From positions 1-38,923 of the forward strand of contig JASHUM010000074.1 in NCBI GenBank assembly GCA_030040015.1: 38,923 nucleotides of DNA, written 5' to 3'. Positions 33,186 through 38,923 of this stretch are shown here, piece after piece. Every line of letters starts with the position of its first letter. The stretch's first letter is position 1. The position numbers and the translations under genes were made by a program. The DNA comes from Acidimicrobiales bacterium. GTDB taxonomy: Bacteria > Actinomycetota > Acidimicrobiia > Acidimicrobiales > UBA8190. A model generated the notes under the pieces. It did no database searches. It saw nothing but the letters and a program-made list of their open reading frames with translations, and was not told where the DNA came from.

Positions 33186-34202
33186 GTGGCGCGCCTGTAC
33201 GAGGTCGATCGCCACGACCTCGCCCGACTCCTCCACGGCCAGCCGTCCTACCGCGTCCGACAAGTGTGGGACGGTCTGTACCGACGCGCCCTGCGGCCCT
33301 CGGAGATGACCGACCTCCCGTCGTCACTGCGCCTGCGCCTCGGCGAGGAGCTTGGCCTGTCGCTGGCCGAAGAGAGGAGGCGGTCGAGCGCGGATGGCCA
33401 GACCGTGAAGTGGCTGTGGCGCCTCCCCGACGGCGCCGTGGTCGAGAGCGTGCTCATGCACTACCGCCGGCGCAGCTCCGTGTGCGTGTCGTCACAGGCC
33501 GGATGCGCCATGCGGTGCGCCTTCTGCGCCACCGGGCAGGCCGGCTTCACCCGTCATCTCAGCGCCGGCGAGATCGTCGAGCAGGTGCTCGCCGCCATCC
33601 GCGAGGCCCGGCCGCGGAGGCTCTCCAACGTGGTGTTCATGGGCATGGGAGAGCCTCTGGCCAACTTCGAGGCCGTGTGGCGGGCGGTGCGGCGCCTGCA
33701 CGCCGATGTCGGGATCTCGGCCCGCCATATCACGCTCTCGACCGTCGGCATCGTGCCCGGCATCGTGCGACTGACAGCCGAGCCGCTCCCGGTCGGCCTG
33801 GCCGTGTCGCTGCATGCCGCCAACGACGCCCTGCGCGACCGCATCGTCCCTGTCAACCGGAGGTACCCGCTCGGGCTCCTCGCCGACGCCTGCCGTCGCT
33901 ACGTGGATGGCTCGGGCCGCCGCCTGTCCCTGGAGTGGGCCCTCATCGACCAGGTGAACGACAGTCCCGAGGACGCACGCCAGCTGGCGCAGTTCGCCAC
34001 GCCCCTGCGAGCGCACGTGAACCTCATCCCCCTCAACCCCACCCCGGGATACGGCGCGCCGGGAAGCCCACCCGCCGTCGTCTCCGCCTTCGCCGCCCAG
34101 CTCCGGCGGCTGGCGGTGAACGCCACGGTTCGGGTCACGCGCGGGGCCGACATCGACGCCGCCTGCGGACAGCTGGCCGGGATGTCGTCCGCGACTCCCT
34201 GA
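33186..34202 (+). CDS. rlmN: RlmN-type radical SAM rRNA adenine C2-methyltransferase
   Basis: A 338-residue radical SAM enzyme expected to methylate 23S rRNA A2503 (and some tRNAs) at C2. The iron-sulfur motif CAMRCAFC has Cys107, 111 and 114. Cys100 in SVCVSSQAGC is seven residues before, matching the E. coli Cys118-Cys125 spacing for the resolving cysteine. The methyl-carrying Cys is in RVTRGADIDAACGQL near the end. NVVFMGMGEPLANF and LAVSLHAANDALR are also family segments. The GTG at 33186 is chosen: a -10-like TAACCT (33172-33177) would start transcription a couple of bases before it, so a leaderless mRNA is possible. A TTG at 33177 is an alternative. The N-terminal domain is short. Confidence 0.92.
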   Translation: MARLYEVDRHDLARLLHGQPSYRVRQVWDGLYRRALRPSEMTDLPSSLRLRLGEELGLSLAEERRRSSADGQTVKWLWRLPDGAVVESVLMHYRRRSSVCVSSQAGCAMRCAFCATGQAGFTRHLSAGEIVEQVLAAIREARPRRLSNVVFMGMGEPLANFEAVWRAVRRLHADVGISARHITLSTVGIVPGIVRLTAEPLPVGLAVSLHAANDALRDRIVPVNRRYPLGLLADACRRYVDGSGRRLSLEWALIDQVNDSPEDARQLAQFATPLRAHVNLIPLNPTPGYGAPGSPPAVVSAFAAQLRRLAVNATVRVTRGADIDAACGQLAGMSSATP

Positions 34203-34207
34203 GGCGG

Positions 34208-34237
34208 TTGCCGGCCATAAAGGCAGAGGGCTACCCT
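34208..34237 (+). promoter_or_regulatory. Putative promoter of the cobalamin operon
   Basis: TTGCCG (34208-34213), an 18-nt spacer and TACCCT (34232-34237) lie directly after the rlmN stop and would start RNA near 34244, just before the first conserved riboswitch bases. Sequence-only assignment. Confidence 0.45.
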
Positions 34238-34244
34238 CGCGCCC

Positions 34245-34385
34245 ACCTCAGCCGACCCTGAGGCGGTACTGGCACAGCGAAGACCGGTGAGATCCCGGCG
34301 CTGTCCCGCAACGGTACTGCTCCTCTGGAGCGAGCCCGGACGCCTGGCCCGTGCCGACGACACCAGTCCTCGGAGGAAGGGCGGT
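34245..34385 (+). ncRNA. Cobalamin (adenosylcobalamin) riboswitch
   Basis: The region contains the conserved core CCGGTGAGATCCCGGCGCTG followed by TCCCGCAAC (34285-34311), and the B12 box GAGCCCGGACGCCTGGCC (34332-34349). GGCAC (34271-34275) can pair with GTGCC (34351-34355) to close the core. Boundaries are approximate. A Shine-Dalgarno-like CGGAGGAAGG (34371-34380) follows, and TCCT-CGG-AGGA there can fold on itself, which suggests translational control. It should lower expression of the cobU-cobS-cobD-cobC-cobT operon when adenosylcobalamin is plentiful. Confidence 0.93.
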
Positions 34386-34388
34386 TCG

Positions 34389-34409
34389 ATGAAGGGCATC
34401 GAGGATTGA
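34389..34409 (+). other. Six-codon upstream reading frame overlapping the cobU start
   Basis: ATG-AAG-GGC-ATC-GAG-GAT-TGA encodes MKGIED and starts 8 nt after the strong GGAGGAAGG site that follows the riboswitch. Its stop overlaps the TTG start of cobU (TTGA). The best ribosome-binding site in the leader therefore serves this mini-frame, and cobU may be translated by termination-reinitiation. It is too short to prove by composition, so it remains an inference. Confidence 0.4.
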
Positions 34410-34912
34410 GCCCGGGCCCCTCGCTCGTCTTGGTCCTGGGCGGCGCCCGCTCGGGGAAGTCGGAAGTGGCCGAGGCCATCGCCGCTCGCCCCGGGGATCC
34501 CGTGACCTATCTGGCCACCATGTCGGTGGGCGACGACTCCGACCTCGCCGCCCGGGTTGAGCGGCACCGGGCGCGGCGAGCTGCGTCGTGGTCGACGGTC
34601 GAAGCGGGCATCGACCTCCCGGGCCGGATCCGCGCCGCCACCGGCACGGTGCTGGTCGACTCGCTCGGCCCCTGGGTCGCCGCTCACGATGGGACGGCGC
34701 CGGCCACCGAGGACCTGTGCGCGGCGCTGTCGACCCGCCACACGCTCACCGTCGTCGTGTCCGAGGAGGTCGGCATGGGCGTGCACCCGGCGAGCGAAGC
34801 CGGACGCCGCTTCCGTGACGTCCTGGGCGAGGTCAACCAGGCGGTGGCCGCCGTGTCCGACCAGGTGCTCCTGGTGGTGGCAGGCCGGGTCTTGCCGTTG
34901 TCGCCGGGCTGA
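34406..34912 (+). CDS. cobU: Adenosylcobinamide kinase / adenosylcobinamide-phosphate guanylyltransferase
   Basis: A 168-residue CobU/CobP protein. The P-loop GGARSGKS lies near the N-terminus, followed by TYLATMSVGDDSDLAARVERHRARR, where the family's guanylylated His lies (ERHRARR). VLVDSLGPWVA and SEEVGMGVHPASEAGRRFRDVLGEVNQ are also family segments. It phosphorylates adenosylcobinamide and then transfers GMP to give adenosylcobinamide-GDP. The start is a TTG coupled to a six-codon upstream frame below the B12 riboswitch; no ATG or GTG fits. Its stop overlaps the cobS ATG (TGATG). Length is slightly below the usual 175-185 residues. Confidence 0.93.
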   Translation: MSPGPSLVLVLGGARSGKSEVAEAIAARPGDPVTYLATMSVGDDSDLAARVERHRARRAASWSTVEAGIDLPGRIRAATGTVLVDSLGPWVAAHDGTAPATEDLCAALSTRHTLTVVVSEEVGMGVHPASEAGRRFRDVLGEVNQAVAAVSDQVLLVVAGRVLPLSPG

Positions 34913-35634
34913 TGCGCGGCGCGCTCTCCTTCCTCACTCCCTTCGGACGGTCTTCGGTCCCGTCGGCCCAGGACATGGCCTGGTTCCCGTTCGTCGGCAT
35001 GGGCATCGGCCTCGCCGTGGGGGGGCTGTGGTGGGGCGCGGCCCACGTCCTGCCCGCCGCCGTGGCCGCCGCCGTGGCGGTGGCCGCGGACGGCGTGCTC
35101 ACCGGCGGCCTGCACCTCGACGGGTTGGCCGACGCCGCCGACGGTCTCCTGCCGCCGCTCGAGCGCCGACGCCGTCTCGACGTCATGCGCGACCCGGCGC
35201 TGGGCGCGTTCGGCGTCGTGACGCTGGCGGTCGTCCTTCTCGTGCGCTTCGCCGTGTTCGCCACCGTGGCACCGGCGCCGTTGGCGGTGGCCGCACTGTG
35301 GGGGGTGTCACGCGCCGCCATGGTGGTGACGTCCAGGGTGCTCCCCTATGCCCGCACCGAGGGGGGACTGGCCGATGTCTTCGTGGCCGGAGCGCGCCGC
35401 AGACGCACCGGTTCGATCCTCGTGGCGGTGGGGCTCGCCGGCTGCGTGGCACTGGCCGTCGCCGGCCGCCACGGGCGAGGCCTGGTGGCGCTCGTGGCCG
35501 AGGCGACGATGTTCGCCGCCGTGGCGCTCTTCGCCCGTCGCCGCATCGGGGGGTTCACCGGGGACGTGCTCGGGGCTGCCGGCGTCGTGGGCGAAACCGC
35601 CGGTCTCGTCGTGCTCGCCCTGAGGTGGTCGTGA
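34912..35634 (+). CDS. cobS: Adenosylcobinamide-GDP ribazoletransferase (cobalamin synthase)
   Basis: A 240-residue integral membrane protein with about six hydrophobic segments. The family motif GGLHLDGLADAADGL lies at about residues 63-77 and carries the Asp residues expected to bind metal. MRDPALGAFG and GFTGDVLGA are the other conserved elements. It joins alpha-ribazole (or its phosphate) to adenosylcobinamide-GDP, completing the nucleotide loop at the membrane. The ATG overlaps the cobU stop by one base, and its stop overlaps the cobD GTG by 3 nt. Confidence 0.95.
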   Translation: MRGALSFLTPFGRSSVPSAQDMAWFPFVGMGIGLAVGGLWWGAAHVLPAAVAAAVAVAADGVLTGGLHLDGLADAADGLLPPLERRRRLDVMRDPALGAFGVVTLAVVLLVRFAVFATVAPAPLAVAALWGVSRAAMVVTSRVLPYARTEGGLADVFVAGARRRRTGSILVAVGLAGCVALAVAGRHGRGLVALVAEATMFAAVALFARRRIGGFTGDVLGAAGVVGETAGLVVLALRWS

Positions 35635-36554
35635 CGGTGGGCGGGCGACACGTGATGCCCCACGCCGGCGCCGCTGCCGCCGGGCTGCTGCTCGACGCCG
35701 CGCTCGGGGAGCCCCCGCCGGGCGTCCACCCCGTCTCCGCCTTCGGACGCGCCATGCGCCGTCTCGAGCACGCCCACTACGGGCCGAGCCGCGCCCGTGG
35801 CACCGTCTTCGCCGCCGCCGGCCTCGGTCTCGGCCTCGGCGCCGGGTGGCTGGCCGCCTCGACGCCGCTGTGCACGGCGATGTCGGTGGGCGCCCGGGCC
35901 CTGTGGGCACTCGCCGGGGACGTGGGCGAGGCGTTGTCGACCGGGGACCTCGACCGGGCTCGAGCGCTGCTCCCCGGCCTGGTGGGCCGGGACCCGGACG
36001 TGCTCGACGTCAAGGAGATGGCGCGCGCCGCGGTGGAGTCCGTGGCAGAGAACACGGTGGACGCCATCGTGGCACCGGCGCTCTGGGCGGCGCTCCTCGG
36101 TGCACCCGGCGCCTGCCTCCAGCGGGCGGCCGACACCCTCGACTCGATGGTCGGGTACCGCTCGGCGCGCTACGAGCAATTCGGCTGGGCCAGCGCTCGA
36201 GCCGACGACGTCGTCGAGTGGCTGCCCGCCCGCCTGTGCGCCGGGTTGGTGGCGTTGGTGCGGCCCCGATCCGCCGCTGACGTGGTGCGCTGCGTCCGAT
36301 TCCAAGCGCCGGCCCACCCCTCACCCAACGCTGGGGTGGCCGAAGCCGCCTTCGCCGCCGCCCTGGGGGTCCGCCTGGGCGGCACGAACCGTTACGGCGG
36401 ACGCCTGGAGCTGCGGGCAACGCTCGGGACGGGCCGGCCCCCCGAGCCCGCCGACGTCGCCGGGGCGGTGCGGCTGTCCCGCCACGTGTGGGCCGCGCTC
36501 GTGGGCGGGCTCGTCGTCGTGGCCGCGTCGCAGCGTCGGAGGGTGCGCCAGTGA
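35631..36554 (+). CDS. cobD: Adenosylcobinamide-phosphate synthase (CbiB/CobD)
   Basis: A 307-residue membrane protein of the CbiB/CobD family. Conserved segments are LLLDAALGEPP and HPVSAFGRAMRRLE at the N-terminus, then the long core KEMARAAVESVAENTVDAI, ADTLDSMVGYR and RYEQFGWASARADDVVEWLPAR. It attaches the aminopropanol arm (as L-threonine phosphate-derived aminopropanol phosphate) to adenosylcobyric acid. The next gene encodes the likely supplier of that arm. The GTG start overlaps the cobS stop (GTGA). The symbol cobD is used in the actinobacterial sense; the same enzyme is cbiB in Salmonella. Confidence 0.94.
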   Translation: MTVGGRHVMPHAGAAAAGLLLDAALGEPPPGVHPVSAFGRAMRRLEHAHYGPSRARGTVFAAAGLGLGLGAGWLAASTPLCTAMSVGARALWALAGDVGEALSTGDLDRARALLPGLVGRDPDVLDVKEMARAAVESVAENTVDAIVAPALWAALLGAPGACLQRAADTLDSMVGYRSARYEQFGWASARADDVVEWLPARLCAGLVALVRPRSAADVVRCVRFQAPAHPSPNAGVAEAAFAAALGVRLGGTNRYGGRLELRATLGTGRPPEPADVAGAVRLSRHVWAALVGGLVVVAASQRRRVRQ

Positions 36555-37447
36555 GCGCCCCGGTCCCGGGCCCGCACGGGGGCGACGGCGAGCGGGTCCG
36601 GCGGGCGCTCGGGATCCGGGACCTGCTCGACCTGTCGCATTCGCTCAACCCGTTGGCCCCCGACCCGGTGCCGGTGGTCGCCCGCCACCTCGACGCCGTC
36701 GGCCGTTATCCCGACCCGGACGAGGCCACCGGTGCGCTGGCCGGGGCCATCGGGGTGGAGACCGAGCGGGTGCTCCTCACCAACGGCGGAGCCGAGGCCA
36801 TCGCCCTGGTGGCCGCAGAGCTGGGCGGGTCGGTGCGCGAACCGGAGTTCGCCTTGCACCCCCGGGGCGGCGGGCCGCGCTGGCGCTCGAACCCCCACAA
36901 CCCCACCGGCCTTCTCGCCGGGCCCGACGAGCACGCCGAGGTGTGGGACGAGGCCTTCTATCCACTGGCCACCGGGAGCTGGACCCGGGGCGACGACGGC
37001 GCAGTCGTGGTCGGCTCTCTCACGAAGCTCTTCGCCTGTCCCGGGCTCCGCCTGGGATACGTCCTCGCACATCCCGGCGTGGTGGAGCGCTGCACCAGGC
37101 GCCAGGCTCCCTGGGCCGTGAACGGACCGGCGGTCGCCTCGCTCCCCGAACTGCTCGACACCGCTGACCTCGTGTCGTGGGGGCAGGGTGTGGCCCGGCT
37201 TCGAGCCGAGCTCGTCTCCGTGCTGTCGGGTCACGGCCTCGATGCCCGTCCCTCGCAGGCCAACTGGGTGCTCGTCGAGCGTCCCGGCCTCCGAGATGCG
37301 CTGGCCCGGTGCGGAGTCCTGGTGCGCGACTGCGCCAACTTCGGCATGCCCGGTGTGCACCGCATCGCGGTTCCCTCCGCCGAGGGCCTCGACGTGCTCG
37401 ACACCGCGCTCTCCGTCGCCCTCCGTGAAAGGATCCCGAACCCATGA
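36551..37447 (+). CDS. cobC: Compact threonine-phosphate decarboxylase / aminotransferase-fold PLP enzyme
   Basis: A 298-residue class I/II aminotransferase-fold protein. LDLSHSLNPLAP, RYPDPDEATGALA, TNGGAEAIALVA, NPHNPTGLL, WDEAFYPL and the Schiff-base Lys in GSLTKLFACPGLRLGYV are in the family order. It should make aminopropanol phosphate from threonine phosphate for CobD. It is clearly shorter than the roughly 330-365-residue relatives. By eye some 30 residues are missing between the N-terminal helix after TNGGAEA and NPHNPTG, plus a few before WDEAF, with the frame intact. The start is GTG overlapping the cobD stop. Histidinol-phosphate aminotransferase is the alternative reading, but the operon favours the B12 role. 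Confidence 0.87.
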   Translation: MSAPVPGPHGGDGERVRRALGIRDLLDLSHSLNPLAPDPVPVVARHLDAVGRYPDPDEATGALAGAIGVETERVLLTNGGAEAIALVAAELGGSVREPEFALHPRGGGPRWRSNPHNPTGLLAGPDEHAEVWDEAFYPLATGSWTRGDDGAVVVGSLTKLFACPGLRLGYVLAHPGVVERCTRRQAPWAVNGPAVASLPELLDTADLVSWGQGVARLRAELVSVLSGHGLDARPSQANWVLVERPGLRDALARCGVLVRDCANFGMPGVHRIAVPSAEGLDVLDTALSVALRERIPNP

Positions 37448-38508
37448 CGATCCTCACCTGGGCCGAGGCCCGCGACGGCGTCGTCCCTGTCGACGCCGCC
37501 TCGGCCCGAGCCGCCGACGAGCTGAACGACAGGTTGACCAAGCCCAGAGGCGCTCTGGGACAGGTCGAGGAGATCGGGCGGCGGTTGAGCGCCATGGCCC
37601 GACGCTGTCCCCCGCCGGTTCCCGAGCCGGTGACGGTGTGCGTCTTCGCCGCCGACCACGGCGTCGTCGCCCGGGGGGTCACGCCCTGGCCCCAGGAGGT
37701 CACCGTCCAGATGGTGGCGAACTTCTGCGCCGGCGGTGCCGCCATCAACGTGCTCTCCCGTCAGGTGGGCGCCAGCGTGACCGTCGTCGACGTGGGGATG
37801 GCCGGCGACCTGCCCGACGCCCCGGAGCTTCTCCGGCGAAACATCCGGAGGGGGACGGCGGACCTGTCCCGCGGGCCGGCCATGACGGCAGCCGAGGCCG
37901 AGGCGGCCCTCGACGTCGGTGTCGGCGTCGCCTGCGGTGCCGTCCGAGACGGCGCCCGCCTGTTGGTCGGCGGCGACATGGGGATCGGGAACACCACTGC
38001 CGCAGCCGCGGTCATCTCCGCCCTCACCGGCCGGGACCCGGCGACGGTGACAGGCCGGGGAACCGGCATCGACGACGTCATGCTCGCCCACAAGGCGGCG
38101 GTGGTGGCCGGGGCACGCTCGCGACTGGGCGCCGGCTCCGGACCTCTCGACGTCCTGGCCGAGGTGGGAGGGCTCGAGATCGCCGCCCTGGCCGGGCTGA
38201 TGATGGGAGGCGCCGCCCTCGGGGTCCCCGTGCTCGTCGACGGCGTGGTGTCGTGCGCCGGCGCCCTCGTCGCCGTCGGACTCGCCCCCGACACGTTGGG
38301 CTACCTGGTCGCTGGGCACCGCTCGGTCGAGCCCGGTGCGAGCGCCGCCCTCGAGCACATGGGGCTACGGCCGGTGCTCGACCTCGACCTGCGGCTCGGC
38401 GAAGGGACCGGCGCCGTCCTGGCCGTGCCGGTGGTCCAGAGCGCGGCACGCATCCTGGGCGAGATGGCCACGTTCGACTCTGCCGGCGTCACCGACAAGG
38501 ACCAATGA
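37444..38508 (+). CDS. cobT: Nicotinate-nucleotide--dimethylbenzimidazole phosphoribosyltransferase
   Basis: A 354-residue CobT. LTKPRGALGQVEEIGRRLSAM is at the N-terminus, with VFAADHGVVARGVTPWPQEVT, the glycine-rich FCAGGAAINVL and GDMGIGNTTAAAA for nucleotide binding. The C-terminal LGEGTGAVLAVPVVQSAARIL contains the catalytic Glu. It transfers phosphoribose from nicotinate mononucleotide to 5,6-dimethylbenzimidazole, giving alpha-ribazole phosphate for CobS. The ATG overlaps the previous stop (ATGA). It ends the B12 run in this window. Its last codons lie in a 14-bp tandem duplication. Confidence 0.95.
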   Translation: MTILTWAEARDGVVPVDAASARAADELNDRLTKPRGALGQVEEIGRRLSAMARRCPPPVPEPVTVCVFAADHGVVARGVTPWPQEVTVQMVANFCAGGAAINVLSRQVGASVTVVDVGMAGDLPDAPELLRRNIRRGTADLSRGPAMTAAEAEAALDVGVGVACGAVRDGARLLVGGDMGIGNTTAAAAVISALTGRDPATVTGRGTGIDDVMLAHKAAVVAGARSRLGAGSGPLDVLAEVGGLEIAALAGLMMGGAALGVPVLVDGVVSCAGALVAVGLAPDTLGYLVAGHRSVEPGASAALEHMGLRPVLDLDLRLGEGTGAVLAVPVVQSAARILGEMATFDSAGVTDKDQ

Positions 38509-38522
38509 ACAAGGACCGATGA
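38495..38522 (+). repeat. 14-bp tandem duplication across the cobT stop
   Basis: ACAAGGACCAATGA (38495-38508) is followed at once by ACAAGGACCGATGA (38509-38522), differing at one base. The first copy supplies the cobT stop. The second contains an ATG that opens only a 22-codon frame ending at 38587. It looks like a local slippage duplication. Confidence 0.7.
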
Positions 38523-38565
38523 CCGAGGTCCCGGCACCGAGCGGGCGGGGATCGGCGGCTGCGAG

Positions 38566-38754
38566 CTACCAGTGGTCGCGCCGGTAGCGTCTTCGCTCTC
38601 CCCTCCGCCGTCCCTGGGAGAAGGCGAAGCCGGCCAGCCAGAACACCGCGAACACGATGGCGGCCAACCACAGGGCGTGGACGGCGAAGCCCACGCCGAG
38701 GAAGGCCACGGCCAGCATGAAGAACAAAGACCAAGCAGCCCATCGCCGTTGCAA
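38566..38754 (-). CDS. Small two-helix membrane protein
   Basis: A short frame encoding about 62 residues from a TTG at 38754, with two hydrophobic segments (WSLFFMLAVAFLGVGFAV and LWLAAIVFAVFWLAGFAF) and a very basic C-terminus (GRRRGERRRYRRDHW). Such proteins are common and unnamed in actinobacteria. The start is uncertain. The frame is open up to the window edge, but upstream residues are low-complexity and unlike protein. No good ribosome-binding site is visible. It is convergent with cobT. I cannot propose a function. Confidence 0.5.
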   Translation of the reverse strand: MQRRWAAWSLFFMLAVAFLGVGFAVHALWLAAIVFAVFWLAGFAFSQGRRRGERRRYRRDHW

Positions 38755-38867
38755 CGCTACTCGCCCGGTCGTGACGGACCCTGTGGAGCCCCTCGGGCGG
38801 CGTTTTGTTGAGGCGTTGGGCGGGTTGGGCCCTCGACCGTGCCTGGACCACGTGACACGCCGCTGAC

Positions 38868-38906
38868 CAGGCCTCAGGCATTGGCGCGCTGGTGCCGATA
38901 GGCCTG
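38868..38906. repeat. Inverted repeat near the right edge
   Basis: CAGGCCT (38868-38874) and AGGCCTG (38900-38906) are perfect inverted copies; inside them GGCA (38877-38880) pairs with TGCC (38893-38896). It is upstream of the small membrane protein gene and could be a regulatory dyad, a terminator stem without a T-run, or part of a repeat family. The window ends too soon to tell. Confidence 0.4.
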
Positions 38907-38923
38907 AAGCGGGGCGGCACACC

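Noticed and set aside
38519-38587. A 22-codon frame after cobT
   Set aside because: It arises from the 14-bp duplication, has no ribosome-binding site and overlaps the opposite gene's 3' end.
1-38923. CRISPR arrays, insertion sequences, integrases and rRNA genes
   Set aside because: No regularly spaced repeats, transposase or recombinase motifs, or rRNA-like segments were seen on either strand.

Overview
This is a very GC-rich, densely coded bacterial segment. Short or 1-4 nt overlapping gene junctions (GTGA, ATGA, TGATG), many GTG/TTG starts, putative leaderless promoters, F420-type enzymes and several P450s suggest a high-GC actinobacterium. An environmental lineage outside the mycobacteria (for example Acidimicrobiia) is plausible, but the assignment is inference from gene content only.

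Left third (1-15160). After the 3' end of a methyltransferase gene comes a catabolic block. It holds an F420-type LLM oxidoreductase, two pairs of acyl-CoA dehydrogenase subunits, an amidohydrolase and a divergent FadA6-like thiolase. A MarR repressor and a DHA2-type efflux pump are inserted next (8286-10294). Then come a GNAT acetyltransferase and an IpdC-IpdB-IpdA-EchA20 block with a divergent SDR gene. In mycobacteria EchA20, IpdAB and IpdC act on the last two steroid rings (C and D), FadA6 performs the following thiolysis, and FadE enzymes supply the desaturations. The most economical reading is a steroid ring C/D degradation locus. Ring A/B genes are not in the window.

Middle (15161-29002). 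A stand-alone EAL phosphodiesterase gene precedes a three-gene proton-translocating transhydrogenase operon (pntAA-pntAB-pntB). A CYP124/125-like P450 follows, co-transcribed with a TetR regulator and preceded by two phased palindromes over its promoter. Two genes on the opposite strand (zinc-ribbon membrane protein, PIN-TRAM protein) separate this from a second block of six genes: two P450s, a PPOX-fold flavin/F420 protein, an SDR, an unrecognised 373-residue protein and an APH-fold kinase-like protein. This block has no match to a pathway I know and is the best candidate for an undescribed system.

Right third (28999-38923). A GAF-GAF-GAF-PP2C (SpoIIE) phosphatase, a VOC protein and an alpha/beta hydrolase lie on the minus strand, and an rlmN-type radical SAM methyltransferase on the plus strand. 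A cobalamin riboswitch then leads the late B12 operon cobU-cobS-cobD(cbiB)-cobC-cobT, which activates cobinamide and assembles the nucleotide loop. The window ends with a small two-helix membrane protein.

Regulation visible in the sequence: (i) a shared 15-bp motif, CTGACAC-N4-TCAG, sits at the same distance from the thiolase and amidohydrolase starts; (ii) TTGA/TCAA dyads lie between marR and the efflux pump; (iii) TCCGAT-N2-ATCGGA palindromes occur 21 bp apart before the P450-tetR pair; (iv) the B12 riboswitch is followed by a six-codon upstream reading frame overlapping the cobU start. No rRNA, convincing tRNA, CRISPR array or insertion sequence was seen, and no intergenic stretch exceeds about 300 bases.
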